A stretch of DNA of 10,242 nt from positions 1 to 10,242 of the forward strand of contig JAJDDU010000240.1 in NCBI GenBank assembly GCA_029260155.1, read 5' to 3'. The DNA is from Phycisphaerae bacterium (GTDB taxonomy: Bacteria; Planctomycetota; Phycisphaerae; UBA1845). Position 1 is the stretch's first letter, and every line of letters begins with the position of its first letter. The notes under the pieces were generated by a model. The model ran no database searches. It worked only from the letters and a program-made list of their open reading frames with translations, and was not told the origin of the DNA. The position numbers and the translations under genes are program-made. Shown here one piece after another: positions 1-7,067 of this stretch.

Positions 1-404
1 CATAGCCTTGCCCCTGGCCGGTGACGAGAATGCAACACCGTCTCGACTCGCGCCGCCCAATGACCAAGCGACGGATAGTGGTTCGTGACGTCGCACATGA
101 AGTCCGCGCGGACATCGACGTGTTTTCGGACCGGCACGCACATAGCGACGGTCTTACGGCGATGCGGTTTATTCTGTGAAAACGGAGAAATTAGTCCATT
201 TTTTGCAGGAATTTGTCGTGGGTCTGTTGTATTCTGGCCGTATTGTCTAGAATAGCTGTTGCGCCAGGGACGCGGCGTGGAGCCAAACCGCGTGTTTCAC
301 CGGTTTTGCGGAAACGGGCACCGGTCGCCTCGGTGTCACGGCTTGGGACGCGTGTGGCATCCATGGTGAGTGAGAAGGGCAAAGTCAAGGTGGGTTGGAG
401 TGAT
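1..404. other. Left flank, no recognised gene
   Basis: No protein family is recognisable here. Three short frames compete. A minus-strand frame opens at an ATG at 143 and stays open to the left edge (47 codons, about three quarters G or C at third positions, no clear ribosome site). A plus-strand frame runs 30-179 (49 codons). Another plus-strand frame enters from the left edge and stops at 86-88 and could be the tail of an upstream gene. The minus-strand frame has the most coding-like third positions but is too short to call. From about 170 to 256 the sequence is noticeably more AT-rich than its surroundings, as expected of a promoter region for the gene starting at 405. Confidence 0.4.
227..253 (+). 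promoter_or_regulatory. Weak candidate sigma-70 promoter for the defence cassette
   Basis: TAGAAT at 248-253 matches the -10 consensus at five of six positions and lies in an AT-rich patch. The best upstream hexamer, TTGTAT at 227-232, is spaced only 15 bases away, so the -35 element is poor. Transcription would start near 260 and leave a leader of about 145 bases before the ATPase gene. This is a pattern match only. Confidence 0.25.
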
Positions 405-1700
405 ATGCTGGTTGAGTTTAGCGTAGAGAACTTCCTGTCGTTCCGCGATAGGGTCACGTTGAGTACGGTCGCGGCCAACGATAAGGCGCTGCGCGGGAAT
501 GTTCTTGAATCCGTCCACGGAACGCGATTGAATCTGCTCAAGAGCGTGGCGGTGTACGGGCCGAATGCGTCGGGCAAGAGCAACCTCTTGCGTGCCCTCG
601 CGTTCATGAGGTCGTTCGTTCTGAACTCGTCGCAGCGGACGGGTGAGGACAGCGGGGTTCCGGTCGTACCTTTCAAGCTCGACGAACGGTGCCACGCCAA
701 GCCTAGCACGTTTGAGGTTGTGTTCATCGCGCAGGGGATTCGGTTCGTCTATGGATTCTCCGTTGATTCGGACATCGTCCGCGAAGAGTGGTTGAGTAGC
801 TACCCTCGCGGGCAGCAACGCATGCTCTTTGAACGCCGGTATGACGCGAAGGCCAGACGCGCGGAAGTCGATTTTGGGCCGAGTTGGAAGGGACGCAAAC
901 GTGCTCTCGAGGAGGTCACTCGCTCGAACGCCCTGTTGCTTTCGGTGTCCGCGCAATTCAACCACGAGCAAGCACAAAGGGTCTACGAGTGGTTCTCGAA
1001 AACGCTGTTGCGTGTGTCGTGGTTTCCCGAAAGGGGTGAGGAACGGGAATACACATGTTCCACTGCGTACGAGCAGGCTGCGCGTCGAGAAGACTATCTC
1101 AGGTTCCTGCAACAGGGCGATCCTGGAATCACCGCCTACGCGGTTGACAAGAAACCGCTCGAGAAATCGCACGTTCCAGACGCTGTGAAACAAGCGCTGA
1201 CTCGTGACTTCGCCAAGGATATCCACGTCTTTGAGGTAGATACGGTCCATGCCGGAGTCGATACGGCAGGCGATCACGTTGATGTGGCATTCGGGATTGA
1301 CAAGGAGTCCGACGGGACACAGAAACTGTTCGCCCTGTCGGGTCCGTGGGAGCATGTACTGAGGAATGGGTGTGTTCTGTTCGTAGACGAACTCGACGTA
1401 CGCCTGCACCCGCTTCTGACTCGGTGGTTGATCGAGCTCTTTCACGGAGATCAGACAAACCCCAATGGTGCTCAACTGTTCCTCACCACGCACGACAGCA
1501 GCCTGCTCAGCCGCAAGGTAGCGGGCCAACCTCTGTTTCGTCGCGACCAAGTCTGGTGCACTCAGAAGGATCTCGATGGGGCTACTTCGCTGTACAGTAT
1601 TTGGGACTTCAAAGGGGCGAGAAAGGACGAGGATCTCGAACGCGGGTATCTGGCGGGACGATATGGTGCGGTGCCGTTTCCAGAGAGCTCTGCGGGATGA
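405..1700 (+). CDS. AAA/ABC-type ATPase, RloA/AbiLi-like defence protein
   Basis: A 431-residue ATPase, probably the sensor/motor half of an AbiL (RloAB) anti-phage pair. The opening MLVEFSVENFLSF is typical of this SMC/ABC-like AAA family. Walker A GPNASGKS is at residues 52-59, a signature-like SDGTQKL at 302-308, Walker B VLFVDELD at 324-331, and a switch histidine in TTHD at 361-364. The C-terminus (RRDQVW near 379-384, then DFKGAR and GRYGAVPF) also matches the family. The reading frame is open back to 213, but the start at 405 is chosen because the conserved N-terminus begins there and GGAG lies at 397-400. Met at 363 is a possible alternative. The stop overlaps the next gene's start (ATGA, 1697-1700), implying translational coupling. 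ATPase family and pairing are clear; the defence role is inferred from homologous systems. Confidence 0.85.
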   Translation: MLVEFSVENFLSFRDRVTLSTVAANDKALRGNVLESVHGTRLNLLKSVAVYGPNASGKSNLLRALAFMRSFVLNSSQRTGEDSGVPVVPFKLDERCHAKPSTFEVVFIAQGIRFVYGFSVDSDIVREEWLSSYPRGQQRMLFERRYDAKARRAEVDFGPSWKGRKRALEEVTRSNALLLSVSAQFNHEQAQRVYEWFSKTLLRVSWFPERGEEREYTCSTAYEQAARREDYLRFLQQGDPGITAYAVDKKPLEKSHVPDAVKQALTRDFAKDIHVFEVDTVHAGVDTAGDHVDVAFGIDKESDGTQKLFALSGPWEHVLRNGCVLFVDELDVRLHPLLTRWLIELFHGDQTNPNGAQLFLTTHDSSLLSRKVAGQPLFRRDQVWCTQKDLDGATSLYSIWDFKGARKDEDLERGYLAGRYGAVPFPESSAG

Positions 1701-2353
1701 GCAGGGGCACGAAAGGTACGGACAAGCGTCGAAACGCTCAATCTCTGAAGCGGCGTCCGCCAAGACTTGCCCCAAGTCCGTATGTCCTCATCGTGTGTGA
1801 AGGTGCCAAGACCGAGCCGAAGTACTTTCACTCCATCCGACGTGGACGGAGGTTGAGCCCGGAGCTTTTCACAATCGTGCCTGGCGACGAGTGTGGATCG
1901 CATCCGACGTGCGTAGTTGAGTACGCGAAGAAACGCGCAAGACAGGCAAGGCAAGGCGGCACGCCGTACGACCAGATATGGTGCGTATTCGACAGAGACC
2001 AACACGAACGAATCGAGGACGCCTTTGCCAAGGCAAGAGCCGCGAAGGTTAGGGTCGCGTTCTCGCATCCCTGCTTCGAGTTGTGGTACTTGCTTCATTT
2101 TCAGGATCAGAACGCGTGGATTGAGCGAGACGAGGTCACGCGGACTCTGAGGACTCACATACCTGGTTACGACAAGGCGTCAGATGTCTATGGCGTGCTC
2201 ATGGACGGGCAGGCTTGCGCACTGGAGCGTGCTGCGAGGCTGGACTCTCAGCATTCGAACGTTCAGGGGATTCCGTCAAACCCCTCAACGACCGTCTACG
2301 ATCTGGTTAACTATCTCAATGGCATTGGCCAGGCTCAACAGTTCCAAAGCTAG
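1697..2353 (+). CDS. RloB/AbiLii-like TOPRIM-type protein
   Basis: A 218-residue protein resembling the RloB family, the partner and probable effector in RloAB/AbiL modules. After a basic N-terminal tail, IVCEGAKTE at 32-40 gives the TOPRIM-like glutamate (E35). VFDRDQ at 97-102 gives the DxD pair (D99, D101). SHPCFELWYLLHF at 123-135 and NPSTTVYDLV near 195-204 are further family hallmarks. TOPRIM folds in related ATPase-plus-TOPRIM systems (OLD, PARIS) are metal-dependent nucleases, so nuclease activity is likely but not shown. The start is set by the ATGA overlap with the ATPase; the frame is open further upstream, but that part only shadows the ATPase gene. No truncation is visible and all three acidic residues are present. 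Confidence 0.85.
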   Translation: MSRGTKGTDKRRNAQSLKRRPPRLAPSPYVLIVCEGAKTEPKYFHSIRRGRRLSPELFTIVPGDECGSHPTCVVEYAKKRARQARQGGTPYDQIWCVFDRDQHERIEDAFAKARAAKVRVAFSHPCFELWYLLHFQDQNAWIERDEVTRTLRTHIPGYDKASDVYGVLMDGQACALERAARLDSQHSNVQGIPSNPSTTVYDLVNYLNGIGQAQQFQS

Positions 2354-2759
2354 ACTTGGAGTTCGGTGGACACGCGCTCTGATTCAGAGTCGACAGGGGG
2401 ACGCAGCTGGTTTTGGGAATCATTCGGGACAGAGTCGAGGCGATTGTGCGGGGATGATTCGACGGCACCAGAAGCGTTGGGGGCGTGTAGATACGAATGA
2501 CGACACCTGGAACCGGCTAGTAACGATAACGTCCGAGGAGGACATTCTCACCATCGCGGCCTACACATACGACGTTCGCCGGCCCAGGCGCCCCAAACCG
2601 GTAGCCGCGATGCTCCTGTCGCATGATAGCTCGTGCCCTTCCTCCGAAGCTGTCATGTACGCGGCGAATGACGCATCCGACCCGCGTACCGTTGGCGTGG
2701 GCGGCTGCATCTGCTACCCTATGGGTCGCGTATGACTTGGCGTTGCATGGAGAGTTTCT
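2354..2759. other. Spacer with weakly coding frames
   Basis: About 400 bases separate the defence cassette from the next confident gene. The best frame is 2454-2735 (93 codons from an ATG, roughly 70% G or C at third positions, stop 24 bases before the next gene). It lacks a well-spaced ribosome site and matches no family I know. A second frame at 2623-2811 overlaps both it and the next gene and has no ribosome site. A possible promoter, TTGGCG (2692-2697), 17 bases, TACCCT (2715-2720), lies near the right end but is weak. No terminator hairpin was seen after the RloB gene. Confidence 0.4.
2749..2752 (+). promoter_or_regulatory. Ribosome binding site deciding the GTG start at 2760
   Basis: GGAG lies seven bases before GTG 2760. 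No other start codon is available between the in-frame stop at 2733-2735 and this GTG, so the site supports both the frame and the start. Confidence 0.55.
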
Positions 2760-3059
2760 GTGGACTACCCGGCCGAAGGGCAACCGAATATCGAAACCTG
2801 CGTTGCGCTGACCCGCGAACTCGAATCGCTGGCGGCAGAAGCGTACGAGTTGCTGCAAACGGCGCGTGGGCGACGGAGGTTTGACTTGCACACCCGCGGC
2901 GGTTGGCTTGAACTCCAAGAGTCGTTGCTGTTGGAGCGATTTACCAAGCACATGCCGGCTGAATCGATGACGCGATTGGGCACGATGTGTGCCCGCTGGC
3001 TGCACCGCTATCACCACTTGGTGTTCGTAGCATCGACGCGCCCGGTATGGAACAGCTGA
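2760..3059 (+). CDS. Small hypothetical protein (99 aa)
   Basis: An unrecognised 99-residue protein starting at GTG with GGAG seven bases upstream. It looks soluble, with no signal peptide or membrane segment. Residues 13-38 (from about ALTREL to LLQTAR) and 49-90 look largely helical. The C-terminal part is rich in aromatic and histidine residues (RWLHRYHH). It ends 27 bases before the GTG start of the M50 membrane protease in the same direction, so the two are probably co-transcribed and it could be a partner or regulator of the protease, but nothing in its sequence shows this. An overlapping minus-strand frame (2517-3188) reads through two plus-strand genes and is taken as a shadow. Confidence 0.55.
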   Translation: MDYPAEGQPNIETCVALTRELESLAAEAYELLQTARGRRRFDLHTRGGWLELQESLLLERFTKHMPAESMTRLGTMCARWLHRYHHLVFVASTRPVWNS

Positions 3060-3074
3060 GAGCGACTGTCGATT

Positions 3075-3078
3075 GAGG
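3075..3078 (+). promoter_or_regulatory. Ribosome binding site for the GTG start at 3087
   Basis: GAGG sits eight bases before GTG 3087 and supports that codon as the protease start. Confidence 0.55.
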
Positions 3079-3086
3079 CGAAACGG

Positions 3087-4520
3087 GTGAGTGTCGGCGA
3101 CGAGAGAACCCACCAGTGGATCGATGCTGCGCGGCGCGACTGGCGCGTCGAGACCGCGCCCGGTCACCTCCTGCTTCACGGCGACCAAGAAACCGTCGAC
3201 ATTCCCGAGTGCGATTGGATCTCCGATGTGTCAGCGCTTCCGCACGGCAGTTGTTACATCGTACGCATCGCCACGCGCGAACGAGAGGTCGGCTTCGTCG
3301 TCTCGGCCGAGCAGGCTGAGCCGGTGCTTCGCCATGTAGGCCAATGGCACGGAGTCGGCGAGCCGGTCCTCGACGAAATCGTCGAGGACGACGCGCCCGA
3401 GCGACCGCTGATGTGGCCGAAGGTGTCGCCGCTCGCCGTGTGGGCGGTCATCTGTTCGTCCATGGTGTTCGTGCCGATTTTGGGGTTGCTGCCGGCGGTG
3501 GGTACGGTTGTGTTGTTGGTCCTCCATCGCAAGCGGGTCCGGCGATCACGGGCGTGGTCGCACTCGCGCGCGTTGTGTCGGGTCGCCTTCGTTTTCTTGG
3601 TAAGTGGCCTTGGCGTCGAGGTGATTGTGGCCGCAGGCTGTTTGTCGAACTGGCGTGCGAACGGCGACTCCTTTGATCGTGTTGTCGGGCAAGTGCAGCC
3701 CATCCCCAACGCTGCTTGTCACGGAATTCGAACGCTGCCGGCGACCGCATCTTTGCTCGCCGCCGAGCCGTTTTGGAAGCGCGAAATCGACTGGGCGTTG
3801 CTGGCTGGCGGCCTGTTCGTGGTCATCATGTCGCTCAGTGTTCACGAAGCCGCGCACGCGATTTCGGCCTGGTGGCTGGGGGACGACTTCGCGAGGAGGT
3901 TGGGACGCGTGACGCTCAACCCCAGGGCGCACATCGATCCGGTCGGAACGATCCTACTGCCGATGATTCTCTTCATTTCCGGCGCCGGCGTGTTCGGTTG
4001 GGCAAGGCCAGTGCCGGTGCAGGTCGACCGTGTACCACGTCCGCGCCGTGCGCACATTCTGATTTCAATCGCCGGGCCTGGATCTAACCTGTTGCTCGCG
4101 TCCGCTTCGTTGGCGTTGCTGCTTACGATCGGATGTTGCGTCGGTTTTGCATTTCCAGAGTCGTCCGTCAGTGGGTTGGGCATCGCTCCGGAGTCGGGCG
4201 TGTTCAGCGGCGTGCGTGCGTCGGGGTTTCCGCTGGCGGCGGTCTTCGCGGCCGTGTGCACCATCCTGAAATTGAGTTTTCTCGTGAACGTCTTTCTGGC
4301 AATGTTCAACTTGATTCCCATTCCGCCGCTGGACGGTTCGTGGGTCTTGCAGAACCTCTTTCCGTTCACGCTCGGGCCGATCTACGAGCGTATCCGTCCC
4401 TACGGGTTGTTTCTGTTCCTGGGCCTGATGTACACGGGCATCTTGGAGTACTTGCTTCTTCCCGCGCTGTTTGGTGTCATCCCAGGTCTGCTCCTGTTGG
4501 AAGCGGCCTTGCCCTTCTAG
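3087..4520 (+). CDS. M50 (site-2-protease-like) membrane metalloprotease with N-terminal extension
   Basis: A 477-residue polytopic membrane protein. The zinc-protease motif HEAAH is at 253-257 at the end of a hydrophobic helix. Family landmarks follow: NPRAHIDPVGT (278-288), GWARPVPV (304-311), PGSNL (331-335) and the third-ligand segment FNLIPIPPLDG (407-417, with D416). Together these mark a site-2-protease-like intramembrane peptidase of family M50, which cleaves membrane-embedded substrates. Before the catalytic core come about 110 soluble residues of no recognisable family and two hydrophobic hairpin segments (about 114-147 and 165-185). The core is followed by further membrane helices near 436-456 and 458-475. 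The start is GTG with GAGG eight bases upstream. It follows a small orphan gene by 27 bases. The substrate is unknown; cleavage of a membrane-tethered regulator is the usual role but is not shown here. Confidence 0.8.
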   Translation: MSVGDERTHQWIDAARRDWRVETAPGHLLLHGDQETVDIPECDWISDVSALPHGSCYIVRIATREREVGFVVSAEQAEPVLRHVGQWHGVGEPVLDEIVEDDAPERPLMWPKVSPLAVWAVICSSMVFVPILGLLPAVGTVVLLVLHRKRVRRSRAWSHSRALCRVAFVFLVSGLGVEVIVAAGCLSNWRANGDSFDRVVGQVQPIPNAACHGIRTLPATASLLAAEPFWKREIDWALLAGGLFVVIMSLSVHEAAHAISAWWLGDDFARRLGRVTLNPRAHIDPVGTILLPMILFISGAGVFGWARPVPVQVDRVPRPRRAHILISIAGPGSNLLLASASLALLLTIGCCVGFAFPESSVSGLGIAPESGVFSGVRASGFPLAAVFAAVCTILKLSFLVNVFLAMFNLIPIPPLDGSWVLQNLFPFTLGPIYERIRPYGLFLFLGLMYTGILEYLLLPALFGVIPGLLLLEAALPF

Positions 4521-4990
4521 CGGCACTCGGAGCGGCTGTGGCCCGTGACCGATTTGGTGGACTCTGTCCGCGTGTGTTGTGACCACAGGCAGGAATCGAG
4601 AAAGTAAAGCAAAACTAGCAGATGGCCTTGTTTGGTCATTCCGGTGTGCGCGCGGTGACGCGGAATACCTACTTCGGTGCTGAAATCGACGTCTTGGGGT
4701 GTTTCGAGTTGGGTTCGTTCTGCGCATGACGCTTGATGCTCTGACGCGGGCCCTCAGTTTTTGGTGCTCGACCCTTGGTGAGGGGAGAGTACGCATTCCG
4801 TCGGGTTCTGCGCGCAGCGTCCCCGCATGGTAATAACTACAGGTCTGGCTGTGCCTCGTGAGAATTGAACAGATCGCCCGTTTTCGGGGTCATGGGACGG
4901 TCTTCGGCACGCAGTGGTGTTGCCGCTTGGCACTCGGGTGAAGAAGCACGTCCCCGGTGGCGCGCATTGCTGCAACCAAGATCGTTTCGC

Positions 4991-5019
4991 TTGAATCGAG
5001 CGGTTCGTTAGGATACGAT
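4991..5019 (+). promoter_or_regulatory. Candidate sigma-70 promoter for the cytochrome gene
   Basis: TTGAAT (4991-4996) and TACGAT (5014-5019) are separated by the ideal 17 bases and each match consensus at four of six positions, including the most conserved ones (TTGA, and TA..AT). Transcription would begin near 5026, just before the GATATC hairpin, leaving a leader of about 80 bases. Confidence 0.4.
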
Positions 5020-5032
5020 TAAGGCCTGGAAT

Positions 5033-5053
5033 CTGATATCTTACGGATATCGG
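5033..5053 (+). repeat. GATATC inverted repeat in the cytochrome leader
   Basis: GATATC at 5035-5040 and 5046-5051 flank a five-base loop, TTACG. Two further pairs (C-G and a T-G wobble) extend the stem to eight. TGGAATC also occurs on both sides (5028-5034 and 5057-5063). It sits between the candidate promoter and the start codon, so it may be an operator or an mRNA hairpin. No function can be assigned. Confidence 0.4.
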
Positions 5054-5107
5054 TCTTGGAATCGGTAAAGGGTATCACTAACCCGACTTAATCCGGAGGG
5101 GAGAACA

Positions 5108-6859
5108 ATGCCGCATAGGACAGCATCCGCGCTCGCTACGCTCACTTTCGTCGCAACGGTATCGACTGCCGAGCTCCACGCTGCCACGATCACCGGGATC
5201 GTGCGTGACCAGGACACGAACGCCGTCGTGGAGGGCGCGATTGTGACGCTCCAGGCAACGACGGATCGTGCGACGACGGCTCCTGATGGTTCCTACACGC
5301 TTGACGTGACGGCCGGGACAGGGCTCAAGGTTGTCGCCGCGAAGAAAGGCTACTACAACGAGTTACTCCTTAGCGATGCCCCGGCCTCGGGCGTCGATTT
5401 TCTCATCGAAGCCATACCCCAAGACGACGACCCTACTTTCGTGTTCGCTGACCCGGCGACGTCCTGTAATTTCTGTCACCCTGACCAATTCAATCAGTGG
5501 AACGGCTCGCCGATGGCCAAGGCTGGGGTCAATACATGGGTGGATGATATCTACAGCGGACTCGGAACTCCAGGTGGTATGGGTGGGTTTGTGTATCTGC
5601 GTGATTCGGTCCAAGCGGCAGCCAACCCCGAGTCGGAGTGCGCTGCCTGCCACCAACCCGAACTGTGGATCGAAACGAATTTCGTGGCGTTGACCGACCC
5701 GACTCAGCCGATTCCGCCCACGGTTGCTCACGGTATCTCGTGCGACGTCTGTCACAAGATCGCCGATATCGATGTTATTGCACACGCCAACTTTCCAGGC
5801 ATTTTCCCTGGTGCTGTGACGTTTACGCGTCCCACGTCGGCTTCCGGTCCGGTGATGTACGGCGCTCTGGGCGACGCTGACTTTACCCTGCCGGGTTCGA
5901 TGCGGCCTGCGTATCAGCCGCAACTTGGCGCCGAAGTGTGCGCTGCCTGCCATCAGGACGCAGCCGATCCGGACTTGAACCACACCTACAACGGCGTGAT
6001 TTCGGAACCGACGTACCTCGAGTGGGTGGTCACACCTTACGCAGATCCGAAGTCGCCGCTGTACGCCACCTGCGTCGACTGTCACATGCCGGCGTTTGGT
6101 GCCACGACGGCGTGCAGCATTCCAGGGTCGCCCATGCGGGATTCCGACACGATCCGCTCGCACGCGATTCTCGGAACGACCCCAGAGTTCCTGGAAAACG
6201 CCGTGGAACTTGACATGCAAACGCAAGTCGTGGGAAGCGAAGTTCAGGTGGACGTATCGATCACGAACTCGTTGACAGGCCACCAAGTGCCCACGGGGGT
6301 CACCGTCCGCAACATGATCCTGCTCGTCGAGGCGTGGCGGGAGGAAGACGGCGTGGCGCTCGCGCATACCGGTAGCCAAGTGATCCACGATCTCGGCGGG
6401 ATCGGCGACCCGGCGTCGGGATACTATGCCGGTTTGGCCGGGAAGTTTTACGCGAAGGTGAACCACGACGCAGTGGGCAACGGGCCGACGTTTTTTACGG
6501 ATGCCACGGGGATCCAGTTCGACAGCCGCATCGCTGCACTGGATAGCGATGACACGAATTACACGTTTGAGCTTCCCCTCGAAGGAGGTACTGTACACGT
6601 TCGTTCGAGGCTGATCTATCGTCGTGCCTTCCGTTTCCTTGTGGACGCCAAGAACTGGACCGAGGATGGCCACGGGAACCCGTTGGAAGATGTCGCCGCG
6701 CCGCACTTCGGACACCTGATGGAGTCGCAGGAAGACGTCTTTCTGACCGGCTCCATTCCGACACTTTCTCAGTGGAGTGTCACAGTCATGGCACTGCTTC
6801 TCGCGATTTGCGGGACGGTCGTCTTCGGCCGGGCGCGAGGATCGCAATGGGTCGACTGA
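5108..6859 (+). CDS. Secreted pentaheme c-type cytochrome with IPTL sorting tail
   Basis: A 583-residue exported electron-transfer protein. A signal peptide covers about residues 1-25. Residues 26-105 form a carboxypeptidase-regulatory-like beta domain (ITGIVRDQDT... DGSYTLDV... AKKGYY). Five CxxCH heme sites follow at 120-124 (CNFCH), 178-182 (CAACH), 212-216 (CDVCH), 278-282 (CAACH) and 322-326 (CVDCH). The cytochrome part resembles cytochrome c554-like multiheme proteins. A beta-rich region with the motif LTGHQVPTG at 389-397 is common downstream of such hemes and its histidine may be a ligand. The C-terminus has IPTLSQW (550-556), a hydrophobic helix and a basic end (RAR), the IPTL sorting signal read by exosortase-type enzymes (XrtH family). 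The ribosome site GGAGGGGAG at 5095-5103 is very strong. Redox partner and substrate are unknown; it appears monocistronic. Confidence 0.85.
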   Translation: MPHRTASALATLTFVATVSTAELHAATITGIVRDQDTNAVVEGAIVTLQATTDRATTAPDGSYTLDVTAGTGLKVVAAKKGYYNELLLSDAPASGVDFLIEAIPQDDDPTFVFADPATSCNFCHPDQFNQWNGSPMAKAGVNTWVDDIYSGLGTPGGMGGFVYLRDSVQAAANPESECAACHQPELWIETNFVALTDPTQPIPPTVAHGISCDVCHKIADIDVIAHANFPGIFPGAVTFTRPTSASGPVMYGALGDADFTLPGSMRPAYQPQLGAEVCAACHQDAADPDLNHTYNGVISEPTYLEWVVTPYADPKSPLYATCVDCHMPAFGATTACSIPGSPMRDSDTIRSHAILGTTPEFLENAVELDMQTQVVGSEVQVDVSITNSLTGHQVPTGVTVRNMILLVEAWREEDGVALAHTGSQVIHDLGGIGDPASGYYAGLAGKFYAKVNHDAVGNGPTFFTDATGIQFDSRIAALDSDDTNYTFELPLEGGTVHVRSRLIYRRAFRFLVDAKNWTEDGHGNPLEDVAAPHFGHLMESQEDVFLTGSIPTLSQWSVTVMALLLAICGTVVFGRARGSQWVD

Positions 6860-7040
6860 CGACCGGCCAACATAGGTGAGGTTGGACGCTGCGTGTTTCG
6901 TTGTGTTGGTAGCTTGTCGGTCCTTGCCGCCGGATCAATCGAACGTTGCGCGGGTCGACATAGTTTGGCCGGCTGGAATCAACGACGTGTGTGATTCGAC
7001 ACCTGCAACACACATTGCATACTTGACGCATGGCAGAGGG

Positions 7041-7067
7041 CGCTTGAGCAGCGACGCTGCTCAAGCG
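7041..7067. repeat. Perfect 12-bp hairpin between convergent genes
   Basis: CGCTTGAGCAGC (7041-7052) and its exact complement (7056-7067) flank the three-base loop GAC. It lies where the plus-strand cytochrome and the minus-strand YjfB-like gene converge, and the stop codon of the latter (TGA, 7061-7063 complement) is inside the stem. A bidirectional terminator is the natural reading, but neither strand has a T run after the stem, so it may instead act as an mRNA 3'-end stabiliser or a factor-dependent pause site. Confidence 0.6.

Larger units (their letters stand above)
4521..5107. other. Long intergenic region upstream of the cytochrome
   Basis: 587 bases without a convincing gene. Three short plus-strand frames (4622-4729, 4726-4833, 4892-5011; 35-39 codons each) lack good ribosome sites. 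The first two overlap as ATGA, but neither resembles a known protein. No strong terminator follows the protease; CTGA-TCAG around GGGCCC followed by five T at about 4741-4761 has only a short stem. The right end carries the promoter and hairpin listed separately. Confidence 0.45.

Noticed and set aside
336..1775. Long minus-strand frame (479 codons) opposite the ATPase gene
   Set aside because: It is a shadow of a high-GC gene; the plus strand carries Walker motifs and family-specific ends, and the minus-strand product matches nothing.
2693..2709. Sigma-54-like TGGC...TGCA upstream of the small orphan gene
   Set aside because: The spacing between the GG and GC elements is one base off the strict requirement, so it is probably chance.
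2517..3188. Minus-strand frame of 223 codons
   Set aside because: It overlaps the 99-residue gene and the start of the protease, both with good ribosome sites, and has no recognisable domain.
4622..4833. Two overlapping 35-codon frames joined by ATGA
   Set aside because: The first lacks a ribosome site and neither product resembles a known protein; frames this short are common in GC-rich intergenic DNA.
5363..6847. Long minus-strand frame (494 codons) opposite the cytochrome
   Set aside because: The plus strand has five heme motifs, a signal peptide and a sorting tail; the antisense frame has no recognisable domain.
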